From Pseudomonas sp. MPC6 (GTDB lineage: Bacteria > Pseudomonadota > Gammaproteobacteria > Pseudomonadales > Pseudomonadaceae), in the NCBI RefSeq assembly GCF_006094435.1, contig NZ_CP034783.1:186001-250000 (forward strand): a stretch of 64,000 nt of DNA. The letters are read 5' to 3'. Positions within the stretch are counted from its first letter, which is position 1. The number at the start of each line of letters is the position of its first letter. The notes under the pieces were generated by a model that saw nothing but the letters and a program-made list of their open reading frames with translations, was not told the origin of the DNA and did not search any database. Below are positions 9,078-17,205 of the stretch, in pieces. The translations under genes and the position numbers were made by a program.

Positions 9078-9100
9078 AATCTCCCACAAGGGGTTCGCGG

Positions 9101-10330
9101 TCAGCCGAAGAACCAGTAACAGACCCCGATGGCACCAAGCACCCCGGCCAGTTCCGCCAGCAACGCACACCCCACCGCATGCCGCGCGCGCTGGATGCCC
9201 ACTGCACCGAAGTACACCGCCAGTACATAGAAAGTCGTTTCAGTACTGCCCTGTAACGTCGCCGCCACCAATGCCGGGAAGCTGTCTACCCCGGACGTCT
9301 GCATGGTTTCGATCAGCATCGCCCGGGCCGCACTGCCCGAAAACGGCTTGACCATGGCGGTCGGCAAGGCATCGACGAAGCGCGTGTCCCAACCGGCCCA
9401 CTCCACCAGATGCCGAATTCCGTCCAGACCAAAATCCAGCGCCCCGGATGCCCGCAGCACGCCGACGGCGCAGAGCATCGCGACCAGATACGGCAGCAGG
9501 TTCTTCGCCACATCGAAGCCTTCTTTGGCGCCTTCGACGAACGCCTCGTAGACCTTCACCTTGCGCAACGCACCGATCACCAGGAACAGCATGATCAGCC
9601 CGAACAGCGTCAGGTTGCCGAGGATCGATGACAGGCCGGCCAGAGCGGTCGCCGAGAGCGTCGCCAGCAGCGCCATGAAGCCACCCAGTATCAGGGCTCC
9701 GGGAATCAGGTACGCGAGCACCACCGGGTCCCACAGGCGCAGGCGTTGCATCACCGCCACTGACAACAGACCAACCAGCGTCGAGCAACTGGTCGCCAGC
9801 AGGATCGGCAGGAACACCAGCGTCGGATCGGGCGCACCTTGCTGGGCGCGGTACATGAAGATCGTCACCGGCAACAGGGTCAGGGAAGAGGCGTTAAGCA
9901 CCAGGAACAGGATCTGGGCATTGCTGGCAATGGTGGCGCTGGGGTTGAGCTCCTGCAGCGCCTTCATGGCCTTGAGGCCGATCGGCGTGGCGGCGTTATC
10001 CAGGCCCAGGCCATTGGCGGCGAAGTTGAGCGTGATCAGGCCGATGGCGGGGTGACCGGCCGGCACTTCCGGCATCAGCCGCAGGAACAATGGCCCCAAC
10101 GCCTTGGCCAGCCACTCGACGATGCCGGCTTTCTCGGCGATCCGCAGAAAGCCCAGCCAGAGGGTGAGGGTGCCGAACAACAAGACCATGACCTCGACCG
10201 ACAATTTGGCCATGGCGAAAATGCTTTCCACCATCGCCGCGAAGATCCCGGCGTTGCCACCGATCAACCACTGCGCCAGCGCCGATACGGCTGCCACGAC
10301 GAAGAAGCCGAGCCACAGGCCATTGAGCAT
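9101..10330 (-). CDS. nucleoside recognition (SpmA/SpmB-like) domain membrane protein
   Basis: 409 residues, highly hydrophobic, with about ten membrane segments. It has two Gate/nucleoside-recognition halves: an SpmA-like one (LITLNFAANGLGLDNAATPIG) and an SpmB-like one (MVKPFSGSAARAMLIE, then GSTETTFYVLAVYFG). In Bacillus these two parts are the separate spore maturation proteins SpmA and SpmB; in non-sporulating gammaproteobacteria the fused form is common and its transported substrate is unknown. The gene ends 18 bases from the REP remnant and IS110 element, which therefore inserted just downstream without damaging it. Confidence 0.85.
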   Translation of the reverse strand: MLNGLWLGFFVVAAVSALAQWLIGGNAGIFAAMVESIFAMAKLSVEVMVLLFGTLTLWLGFLRIAEKAGIVEWLAKALGPLFLRLMPEVPAGHPAIGLITLNFAANGLGLDNAATPIGLKAMKALQELNPSATIASNAQILFLVLNASSLTLLPVTIFMYRAQQGAPDPTLVFLPILLATSCSTLVGLLSVAVMQRLRLWDPVVLAYLIPGALILGGFMALLATLSATALAGLSSILGNLTLFGLIMLFLVIGALRKVKVYEAFVEGAKEGFDVAKNLLPYLVAMLCAVGVLRASGALDFGLDGIRHLVEWAGWDTRFVDALPTAMVKPFSGSAARAMLIETMQTSGVDSFPALVAATLQGSTETTFYVLAVYFGAVGIQRARHAVGCALLAELAGVLGAIGVCYWFFG

Positions 10331-10382
10331 CAGTTAAATCCCCCAAAGAATGCGGCGAATGATAGCGGGGTAGCCAGAAACG

Positions 10383-10409
10383 ACAAACCCCGGATTTCTC
10401 CGGGGTTTG
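10383..10409. terminator. bidirectional hairpin downstream of gltP and upstream of the SpmAB-like gene
   Basis: ACAAACCCCGG and CCGGGGTTTGT form an 11-bp stem around ATTTCT. The T tracts on either side are weak, so termination strength is uncertain. Confidence 0.55.
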
Positions 10410-10454
10410 TCTGCGGGGGTGCGTCCTGCACTTAATGTGCTTGCAACCCCTGAC

Positions 10455-10543
10455 TGTAGGAGCCGGCTTGCTGGCGAACGGGGCGCCGCGGTGTATCAGT
10501 CACTGCGCGTTATCGTTCTTCGCCGACAAGCCGGCTCCTACAG
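10455..10543. repeat. REPIN, second REP class (GTAGGAGCCGGCTTGCTGGCGA)
   Basis: Two inverted copies of the GCCGGCTTG-type REP lie between the gltP stop and the next gene. This class differs from the GTGGGAGCGGGCTTGC class by the AGGAGCCGGC arm. Confidence 0.8.
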
Positions 10544-10551
10544 GGGAGGCG

Positions 10552-11883
10552 TCAGTTGTTGGAAATCTCGCCAGCCGGCAATTTTTCCTTGCTGCGCCAG
10601 TGCGGCAGGGAGTTCCAGTAGCGCTGGCCCTTGGCGTCGTCGTACATGCCTTCCCAACGGGAGATGACCAATACGGCCAACGCGTTGCCGATCACGTTCA
10701 GTGCGGTACGGGCCATGTCCATGATGCGGTCGACACCGGCGATGAACGCCAGGCCTTCCAATGGAATACCCACGCTGCCCAATGTGGCCAGCAGCACCAC
10801 GAAGGACACACCCGGCACGCCGGCGATGCCTTTGGAGGTGACCATCAACGTCAGCACCAGCAGCAATTGCTGGCTGATGGACAGGTCGATGCCGTACAGC
10901 TGGGCAATGAAAATCGCCGCAATGCTCTGGTACAGGGTCGAGCCGTCGAGGTTGAACGAGTAACCGGTCGGTACCACGAAGCTGCAGATGGCTTTCGGTG
11001 CGCCGTAGGCTTCCATCTTCTCGATGACACGTGGCAGCACGGTTTCGGAGCTGGCGGTGGAGTAAGCCAGCACCAGCTCATCCTTGAAGATTCGCATCAG
11101 CTTGATCACCGAGAAACCGAACAGGCGAGCGATCAAGCCCAGCACCATGAAGGCGAAGAAGGCGATGGCGAAGTAAACCAGGAGCACCAGTTTGGCCAGC
11201 GGCAGCAGGGAGGCGAAGCCAAAGTTGGCCACGGTCACCGCGATCAGTGCGAAAACGCCGATCGGGGCGTAGCTCATGATCATGTGGGTGACTTTGAACA
11301 TGCTTTCCGACACGCCCTGGAACATCTTCACCAGCGGGTCGCGCAAGTCGGGTTTGAGGCTCGACAGGCCGAGGCCGAACAACACCGAGAAGAAGATGAT
11401 CGGCAGCATCTCGCCACGGGCGATGGCCGCGAAGATGTTCGACGGGATCAGGTTGAGGATGGTTTCGATGAACGCGTGTTCATGCTGCACCTCGGCGGCT
11501 GTGGCCTGGTACTTGGAAATATCGACGGTACCCAGCGTACTCATGTCGATGCCGGTACCCGGTTGGAACACATTGGCCAGGACCAGGCCGACGACGATGG
11601 CAATCGTGGTCACGATTTCGAAGTAGAGGATGGTCTTCAGGCCGATGCTGCCGAGCTTCTTCGCATCGCCGACACCGGCGATACCGACGATCAACGAGGA
11701 GACCACGATCGGGATCACGATCATCTTGATCAGACGGATAAAGATATCGCCTGCCGGTTGCAGAACGTTACTGATCCACCAGGCTTTTTCGGCACTGAAA
11801 TGGTTGAGCAGCGCACCGATTGCAATCCCCAATACCAGACCGATTAGGATCTGCCAGGCGAGGCTAAGCTTTGCCTTCTTCAT
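10552..11883 (-). CDS. gltP: dicarboxylate/amino acid:cation (Na+ or H+) symporter, glutamate/aspartate type
   Basis: 443 residues from ATG 11883 (MKKAKLSLAWQILIG); a longer frame begins at 11958 but lacks family similarity. The protein has the DAACS-family membrane helices, the serine-rich hairpin (STASSETVLPRV), the segment VPTGYSFNLDGSTLYQS that binds substrate and cation, and the late GVPGVSFVVLLATL. It imports glutamate, aspartate or C4-dicarboxylates at the inner membrane. In P. aeruginosa the gene at this place, next to the algB region, is annotated gltP. The gene is monocistronic, with about 300 non-coding bases upstream. Confidence 0.9.
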   Translation of the reverse strand: MKKAKLSLAWQILIGLVLGIAIGALLNHFSAEKAWWISNVLQPAGDIFIRLIKMIVIPIVVSSLIVGIAGVGDAKKLGSIGLKTILYFEIVTTIAIVVGLVLANVFQPGTGIDMSTLGTVDISKYQATAAEVQHEHAFIETILNLIPSNIFAAIARGEMLPIIFFSVLFGLGLSSLKPDLRDPLVKMFQGVSESMFKVTHMIMSYAPIGVFALIAVTVANFGFASLLPLAKLVLLVYFAIAFFAFMVLGLIARLFGFSVIKLMRIFKDELVLAYSTASSETVLPRVIEKMEAYGAPKAICSFVVPTGYSFNLDGSTLYQSIAAIFIAQLYGIDLSISQQLLLVLTLMVTSKGIAGVPGVSFVVLLATLGSVGIPLEGLAFIAGVDRIMDMARTALNVIGNALAVLVISRWEGMYDDAKGQRYWNSLPHWRSKEKLPAGEISNN

Positions 11884-12192
11884 ATCTTTACCCTTACTTG
11901 CGTTTGACTCAGGCCGATGCAGGAACTGGCACGCTTGTGGCGTAAAAGTCTTGTGCATCTGCCCCCGTATAAGGTGCCCGGAGCGCTGGATGGTGGCTCT
12001 CTGGCAAGCGAAAAAAGGCGCAACTATTCCGATGCAAGGAAGCGACGTCTAATGCCGTAAACGCCTACCCTATGCCGAATCGGCATGAGCTTTTTATAGT
12101 GAAACTCGCGTCCCAACCGGTTCGAATACGACATTTCGGCAGGCATAAGTGCCGTGAACCGGCCATCTCAGGGAAGATCGGATGTTTTTTGA
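11884..12192. other. intergenic region upstream of gltP
   Basis: 309 bases, visibly AT-richer than the neighbours. It should contain the gltP promoter and leader on the minus strand. I saw no RNA gene, terminator or convincing operator. Confidence 0.5.
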
Positions 12193-12588
12193 TCAGTCGG
12201 GCGAGGGGTGTTTTTCAAGAAAATCCGCCATGGCGCAGCGAAAATTAAGCGCAAAAGGGCGGTAATATTTCTCGATGTACGGTCGTGCGCGGACCTCCCG
12301 AAAAACAGTTTCCAGGGAGCACGGCAACATTTTGAAGGTGAAACGACGAAATGGGGAGGATCGCTCTAATTCAACGCTTTGCACGTAGAAGCTCTTCGCA
12401 AGTCCGTCGAGCATCAGTGATCGGCGAACTTGCGTCGCAGCTTTTTGCCTGACCCGGCCCTTGCGCAGGCACCCCATGTACCCGTAGGTCACTCCGCCCC
12501 TGAAACAGGCAGAACATCCCGACCCCTTGGTCATGCGTCTACCTTTATCGGGTAGCGCATATGGAAAGAAGCAGTTGGCTTCTTTCAT
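12193..12588 (-). CDS. doubtful hypothetical protein
   Basis: 131 codons, starting nine bases after the ivy stop on the same strand. The product would be basic and cysteine-containing, with no signal peptide or recognised domain (KGSGCSACFRGG, then SPFRRFTFKMLPCS). There is no clear ribosome binding site before the ATG. It may be a real lineage-specific gene cotranscribed with ivy or a chance reading frame in AT-richer DNA. Confidence 0.3.
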   Translation of the reverse strand: MKEANCFFPYALPDKGRRMTKGSGCSACFRGGVTYGYMGCLRKGRVRQKAATQVRRSLMLDGLAKSFYVQSVELERSSPFRRFTFKMLPCSLETVFREVRARPYIEKYYRPFALNFRCAMADFLEKHPSPD

Positions 12589-12597
12589 ATCTTGAAA

Positions 12598-13062
12598 TCA
12601 GTACCAGTTAGGATCTTTCTTCAGCTGTTCCATCAGCAGATCCTGCATACCCTGGTCTGGTTCTCCCAGAAAACGATAATTGGCGTGGCGCGTCGGCGAC
12701 TTGTCAGCCGGTAATCCCGCAGGCACTTCAACCAGCATAGCGTAGGCATGCTTTTTGTCGAAGCTGACGGAGACTATCAATCGATTATTCAGGCATGTGG
12801 ACTGCGACTCGCAAAGCGGCCCCACCAGATACTGGTCGCCGTCTTCTTCAACCGCGTTCATTTGCTCGGCAGCGCCGGACAGGTTCATTACCCATTCCGG
12901 CAGGCGTTCTTCTTTCTTCACAACGCCTTGCCAGGTCTCACGGTATTGCGGGTCGGCGCTCAAAAGCTCGTTGACCCGCGTCTGGCCATCATTGGCGGCC
13001 ATGGTCATGGCACTACCGCCCAAGAGCAGGGCGGCTGCCAGTGTCTTGAAGGAAACGCTCAT
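12598..13062 (-). CDS. ivy: Ivy family C-type lysozyme inhibitor, periplasmic
   Basis: 154 residues with a signal peptide ending AMTMAA. The body matches Ivy: the segment PLCESQSTCLNNRLIVSVS contains the cysteine-bracketed inhibitory loop (C-5 residues-C), and the C-terminal part ends FLGEPDQGMQDLLMEQLKKD. Ivy proteins are exported and block vertebrate-type lysozyme, and are thought to help control the cell's own lytic enzymes. The loop is CESQSTC rather than the CKPHDC of E. coli Ivy, so the histidine inserted in the lysozyme active site there is absent here; potency against c-type lysozyme may differ. It follows the DUF1328 gene by two bases. Confidence 0.85.
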   Translation of the reverse strand: MSVSFKTLAAALLLGGSAMTMAANDGQTRVNELLSADPQYRETWQGVVKKEERLPEWVMNLSGAAEQMNAVEEDGDQYLVGPLCESQSTCLNNRLIVSVSFDKKHAYAMLVEVPAGLPADKSPTRHANYRFLGEPDQGMQDLLMEQLKKDPNWY

Positions 13063-13064
13063 GT

Positions 13065-13253
<189 letters not shown>

Positions 13254-13327
13254 TTAGAGGTGATGCTTGTGGTGCTTTATCCCGGCGCAGCCAGCGCGCC
13301 AAGCTCTGTAGGTTCAAGCTCTGTCAG

Positions 13328-13615
13328 TTAGAACACCCAACGTTCCTGACGGGGCATCTCATCCACAGGCTGTGCCTGGTCGACGTCCATCATTCGCATC
13401 GGGGCGAGGTCAGCCTGGTTGCTGCTGGCGGCGCTGAAATGGGTCTGGACCGGATGCTCGATCGTCACGCGCGACGCTTCCTGCTGCGAACTCTGCTCCC
13501 AACGCTGAAACTGCTGGCCGCCGATCAACGTGATCAACAGCGCCAGAACAGCAAACAGACCTTGCTGGATATGCAGTGGCGAGATACGCATTTGGGCGGC
13601 ATGTTGGCGACTCAT
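13328..13615 (-). CDS. conserved small single-pass membrane protein of the algB region
   Basis: 95 residues. A short cytoplasmic N-terminus (MSRQHAAQMRISPLH) precedes one hydrophobic helix (about 18-36) and a polar C-terminal tail rich in Q, S and M. A strong ribosome binding site (GGGAGGAGC) precedes the ATG, which supports a real gene. P. aeruginosa has a small hypothetical gene (PA5482) in the same place upstream of algB. It is divergent from algB and about 100 bases upstream of DUF1328-ivy. I do not recognise a function. Confidence 0.7.
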   Translation of the reverse strand: MSRQHAAQMRISPLHIQQGLFAVLALLITLIGGQQFQRWEQSSQQEASRVTIEHPVQTHFSAASSNQADLAPMRMMDVDQAQPVDEMPRQERWVF

Positions 13616-14050
13616 CCTGAAGCTCCTCCCACAGTGTGGTGATCTTGTTTAGGGCGACGATTTGAATGCCCTGGATAAGAGAGTCATTGCAGCCTGCATG
13701 CCAGCTTTTCTTAAGAAAAAAAGCTAACAAAATCAATAAGTTAATACCTACGCCAAAATCGGGTCGGACGCATCCTGCACGATGGTCTTTCAGCGGTCGG
13801 GCGTAATGCACGATCGATGCATAAGTATTTTCAAGTTTTTTGAATTGCCTGAAGGGCATGGCTGTCAGAAAAATGATCAGTCGTGCGCGTGTAGACCGGC
13901 TATCTGATAAAAAAACAACAAAATCAGTCGATTAGCCGTAGGGTAAGCACAGAGCTACCCTGTTGTAGGCAGAATCGACCAGAATCAACCATGCAACTTG
14001 CCCGATTTTTCCGGGACTAACCAAGATCATTCACTAAGGAGCGTAGGAAA
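13616..14050. other. divergent intergenic region upstream of algB
   Basis: 435 bases, AT-rich around 13700-13760 and 13900-13930. It must hold the algB promoter (plus) and that of the small membrane protein (minus). GGAG at 14038-14041 serves algB. I could not single out promoters or operators with confidence. Confidence 0.5.
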
Positions 14051-15397
14051 ATGGAATCAGCCACTGAGCACCAAGGCCGCATTCTGCTGGTGGACGATGA
14101 GTCCGCCATCCTGCGTACTTTTCGCTACTGCCTTGAAGATGAAGGCTACAGCGTCGCTACGGCCAACAGCGCTGCACAAGCCGACGCGTTATTGCAACGT
14201 CAGGTCTTCGACTTGTGTTTCCTCGATTTGCGCCTGGGGGAAGACAATGGTCTCGATGTGTTGGCGCAAATGCGCATCCAGGCGCCGTGGATGCGTGTGG
14301 TCATCGTCACCGCGCACTCCGCGGTAGACACGGCAGTGGACGCGATCCAGGCCGGTGCCGCCGATTACCTGGTCAAACCGTGCAGCCCCGACCAACTGCG
14401 CCTGGCCACCGCCAAGCAACTGGAAGTGCGACAGCTGTCGGCCCGTCTGGAAGCCCTGGAAGGTGAAGTGCGCAAACCCAAGGATGGCCTGGACTCCCAC
14501 AGCCCGGCGATGAAAGTGGTGCTCGAAACCGCCCGCCAGGTTGCCAGCACCGATGCCAACATTTTGATTCTTGGCGAGTCCGGTACCGGTAAAGGCGAGC
14601 TGTCCCAGGCCATACATGGCTGGAGCAAGCGCGCAAAGAAATCCTGCGTCACGATCAACTGTCCTTCCCTGACTGCCGAACTCATGGAAAGCGAGCTCTT
14701 CGGTCACAGCCGTGGTGCCTTCACCGGGGCCAGCGAAAGCACCTTGGGCCGTGTCAATCAGGCCGATGGCGGAACGCTGTTTCTTGACGAGATCGGCGAC
14801 TTTCCCCTGACATTGCAGCCAAAGTTGCTGCGTTTTATCCAGGACAAGGAATACGAACGCGTCGGCGACCCGGTCACCCGCCGAGCCGATGTGCGAATTC
14901 TCGCGGCCACCAACCTCAATCTGGAGGACATGGTCCGTGACGGCCGTTTCCGTGAAGACCTCCTTTATCGCCTGAACGTGATCACCTTGCACCTGCCGCC
15001 CTTGCGGGAGCGCAGGGAAGACATCCTGAACCTGGCCGATCGTTTTCTGGCTCGTTTCGTCAAGGAATACGCGCGTCCGGCGCGGGGTTTCAGCGATGCG
15101 GCCCGAGAAGCACTGCTCAGCTACCGCTGGCCGGGCAACATCCGCGAGCTGCGGAACGTGGTGGAGCGGGCGAGCATTATCTGTCCGCAAGAGCGGGTAG
15201 AGATCAGCCACCTGGGCATGGCCGAAACCCCGGTCAACAACGCGCCTCGTATCGGTGCCGCGTTGAGTCTGGATGAGTTGGAGAAGGCTCATATCGGCGC
15301 CGTCCTGGCCACCGCCGACACGCTGGACCAAGCCGCCAAGACGTTGGGCATCGACGCTTCGACGCTGTACCGCAAACGCAAGCAGTACAACCTGTGA
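14051..15397 (+). CDS. algB: AlgB, NtrC-family response regulator of alginate/virulence genes
   Basis: 448 residues. The receiver domain (about 10-120) has the acidic pair in LLVDDES and the phosphoacceptor D59 in CFLDLRLGE. The sigma-54-type AAA+ domain has Walker A GESGTGKGE, the sigma-54 contact motif GAFTGA, Walker B GGTLFLDEIGDF and the arginine-finger region. The C-terminal Fis-type helix-turn-helix is DQAAKTLGIDASTLYRKRKQ. With KinB it controls alginate, motility and virulence genes in P. aeruginosa, where it also acts independently of phosphorylation and can be controlled by the photoreceptor BphP. The kinase gene kinB starts 10 bases after its stop. Confidence 0.95.
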   Translation: MESATEHQGRILLVDDESAILRTFRYCLEDEGYSVATANSAAQADALLQRQVFDLCFLDLRLGEDNGLDVLAQMRIQAPWMRVVIVTAHSAVDTAVDAIQAGAADYLVKPCSPDQLRLATAKQLEVRQLSARLEALEGEVRKPKDGLDSHSPAMKVVLETARQVASTDANILILGESGTGKGELSQAIHGWSKRAKKSCVTINCPSLTAELMESELFGHSRGAFTGASESTLGRVNQADGGTLFLDEIGDFPLTLQPKLLRFIQDKEYERVGDPVTRRADVRILAATNLNLEDMVRDGRFREDLLYRLNVITLHLPPLRERREDILNLADRFLARFVKEYARPARGFSDAAREALLSYRWPGNIRELRNVVERASIICPQERVEISHLGMAETPVNNAPRIGAALSLDELEKAHIGAVLATADTLDQAAKTLGIDASTLYRKRKQYNL

Positions 15398-15407
15398 GCC
15401 CCGCCCG

Positions 15408-17198
15408 ATGAAACTGGCGATGAAGTTGCGCACTCGGCTGTTTCTGAGCATTTCTGCACTGATCACCGTCGCGCTGCTCGGGCTCTTGCTCGGGCTGGTC
15501 AGCGTGATGCAAATGGCGGGCACTCAGGAAGCGCTGATCCGGAACAACTTCGTCACCCTCGACCTGGGGCTGAAATTGCGCCAGACCCTTGGCGACCAGT
15601 TGATCATCATGCTCAACGAGCATCCGGATCCTGCTGCATTCGAGCAGTCCAGGCAGCACTATTATCGGTTGCTGGATGAAGGCATTGCCCTTACCGATGC
15701 CGGCAATGACGTCCAATACGGTTTTGCACAGGCCAAGGCTGACTACCAGCGCTTCATGCAGGCGTACGACCAGACACCAGAAGCGTCGCGCGTGTTGACC
15801 GGTACCAGTGAACTCACCGAAAAATTCAATACGCTGCGCAATGGCTTGATCGTCGAGCACAAGCGCGCGCTGGAATACATCAATGTCATCGAGCGCCAGG
15901 CCCGGGAGCGGGCGCTGCTGGTGGCCGGTCTGCTTGGGCTGGTGGGGTTGGCGGTGCTGATCATCGGTTTCGTGACCGCGCACGCCATCGCCCGGCGTTT
16001 CGGCGAACCGATAGAGGCCTTGGCCCAGGCGGCGGATAACATCGGGCAAGGCAATTTCGAAGTGACCCTGCCTATTTCTTCGGCAGAGGAAATGAACCAG
16101 CTGACCAAACGCTTCGGGATCATGGCCGAGGCCCTGCGCGAGCATCAGGCGACCAATATCGACGAGCTGCTCGCCGGTCAGCAGCGTTTACAGGCGGTAC
16201 TCGACAGCATCGACGACGGGTTGCTGATGATCGACCGCGAAGGGCAGTTGGAACACCTCAACCCCGTGGCACAGCGTCAATTGGGTTGGGACACCGATCG
16301 GCTCGGCCAGGGGCTGGGCACCGCGCTGGAGCGCCCCGAGCTTGATGGACAGCTGCAACTGGTGCTGCGCGGCGGGACCCTGGAGCGGGCCCCGGAAGAC
16401 TTGAGCGTCGAGGTCGATGGTGAGTCGCGATTGTTGACGTATAGCCTGACCCCCGTCAGCCATACCCAGGGCCATATTCTCGGCGCCGTGATGGTGTTGC
16501 ATGACGTCACCGAGCAGCGTGCATTTGAACGGGTACGCAGCGAGTTCGTGTTGCGCGCTTCCCATGAGTTGCGCACACCGGTCACCGGGATGCATATGGC
16601 GTTCGGCCTGTTCCGCGAGCGCGCGCATTTCGCCCAGGACTCCCGTGAAGCCGATCTGCTGGACACCGTGAATGAAGAGATGCAGCGCTTGATGCAGTTG
16701 ATCAACGACCTGCTGAACTTCTCCCGCTATCAGAACGGATTGCAGAAACTCACCCTGGCGCCGTGTTCCATCGACGATTTGCTGGAGCAGGCTCGGGAAC
16801 GTTATGCCGGCGTGGCGGTGGAGAAGGGCATCAGCCTGTTGGTGGAAGTGCAGGGCCCATTGCCCTGGCTGCAGGCCGATCAGCCTCAGCTGGACCGGGT
16901 GCTCGATAACCTGATCGACAATGCCTTGCGCCATACCGGCACCGACGGGCAGATACGCTTGCAGGCTCGGCGTCATGGGGAGCGGGTGATCATCAGCGTT
17001 GAAGACAACGGCGAAGGCATTGCCTACGGCCAGCAGGGGCGGATCTTCGAACCCTTTGTCCAGGTCGGCCGCAAAAAGGGCGGTGCCGGGCTCGGCCTCG
17101 CGCTGTGCAAGGAAATCGTGCAGTTGCATGGCGGTCGGATGGGTGTCTATTCGCGGCCGGGGCAGGGCACTCAGTTCTATATGGCGTTGGCGGTGTAA
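15408..17198 (+). CDS. kinB: KinB, membrane sensor histidine kinase/phosphatase partner of AlgB
   Basis: 596 residues from ATG 15408; the frame is open upstream inside algB, but family starts match MKLAMKLRTRLFLSIS. Order: transmembrane helix (about 10-32), periplasmic sensor of about 130 residues, second helix (LLVAGLLGLVGLAVLIIGF), HAMP, PAS (VLDSIDDGLLMIDREGQ), HisKA with the phosphorylated histidine in SHELRTPVTG, and HATPase_c with N (DNLIDNALRHT), G1 (VEDNGEGI) and G2 (GAGLGLALC) boxes. It phosphorylates and dephosphorylates AlgB. It is coupled to algB (10-base gap). Confidence 0.95.
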   Translation: MKLAMKLRTRLFLSISALITVALLGLLLGLVSVMQMAGTQEALIRNNFVTLDLGLKLRQTLGDQLIIMLNEHPDPAAFEQSRQHYYRLLDEGIALTDAGNDVQYGFAQAKADYQRFMQAYDQTPEASRVLTGTSELTEKFNTLRNGLIVEHKRALEYINVIERQARERALLVAGLLGLVGLAVLIIGFVTAHAIARRFGEPIEALAQAADNIGQGNFEVTLPISSAEEMNQLTKRFGIMAEALREHQATNIDELLAGQQRLQAVLDSIDDGLLMIDREGQLEHLNPVAQRQLGWDTDRLGQGLGTALERPELDGQLQLVLRGGTLERAPEDLSVEVDGESRLLTYSLTPVSHTQGHILGAVMVLHDVTEQRAFERVRSEFVLRASHELRTPVTGMHMAFGLFRERAHFAQDSREADLLDTVNEEMQRLMQLINDLLNFSRYQNGLQKLTLAPCSIDDLLEQARERYAGVAVEKGISLLVEVQGPLPWLQADQPQLDRVLDNLIDNALRHTGTDGQIRLQARRHGERVIISVEDNGEGIAYGQQGRIFEPFVQVGRKKGGAGLGLALCKEIVQLHGGRMGVYSRPGQGTQFYMALAV

Positions 17199-17205
17199 GC
17201 GGCTT

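Larger units (their letters stand above)
7917..9082 (+). mobile_element. IS110-family insertion sequence inserted in a REP element
   Basis: The boundaries are inferred by rebuilding the split REP: left flank ...AAGCCCGCT at 7916, right flank CCCACAAGG from 9083. A CT dinucleotide is present at both junctions (7915-7916 and 9081-9082), as expected for an IS110-type core; one copy belongs to the element, giving about 1,166 bp. There are no long terminal inverted repeats, only a 7-bp subterminal pair (TATGTTT at 7919-7925, its complement at 9070-9076). The transposase stop lies five bases from the right end, so the only non-coding space is the roughly 200 bases on the left. Confidence 0.85.

Noticed and set aside
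10435..11847. 470-codon plus-strand frame across gltP
   Set aside because: Antisense shadow with biased H, Q and D composition; gltP on the other strand is clear.
11884..11990. sigma-54 promoter upstream of gltP (TGGCACG near 11926)
   Set aside because: The expected GC element at the right spacing is missing and the orientation is away from gltP.
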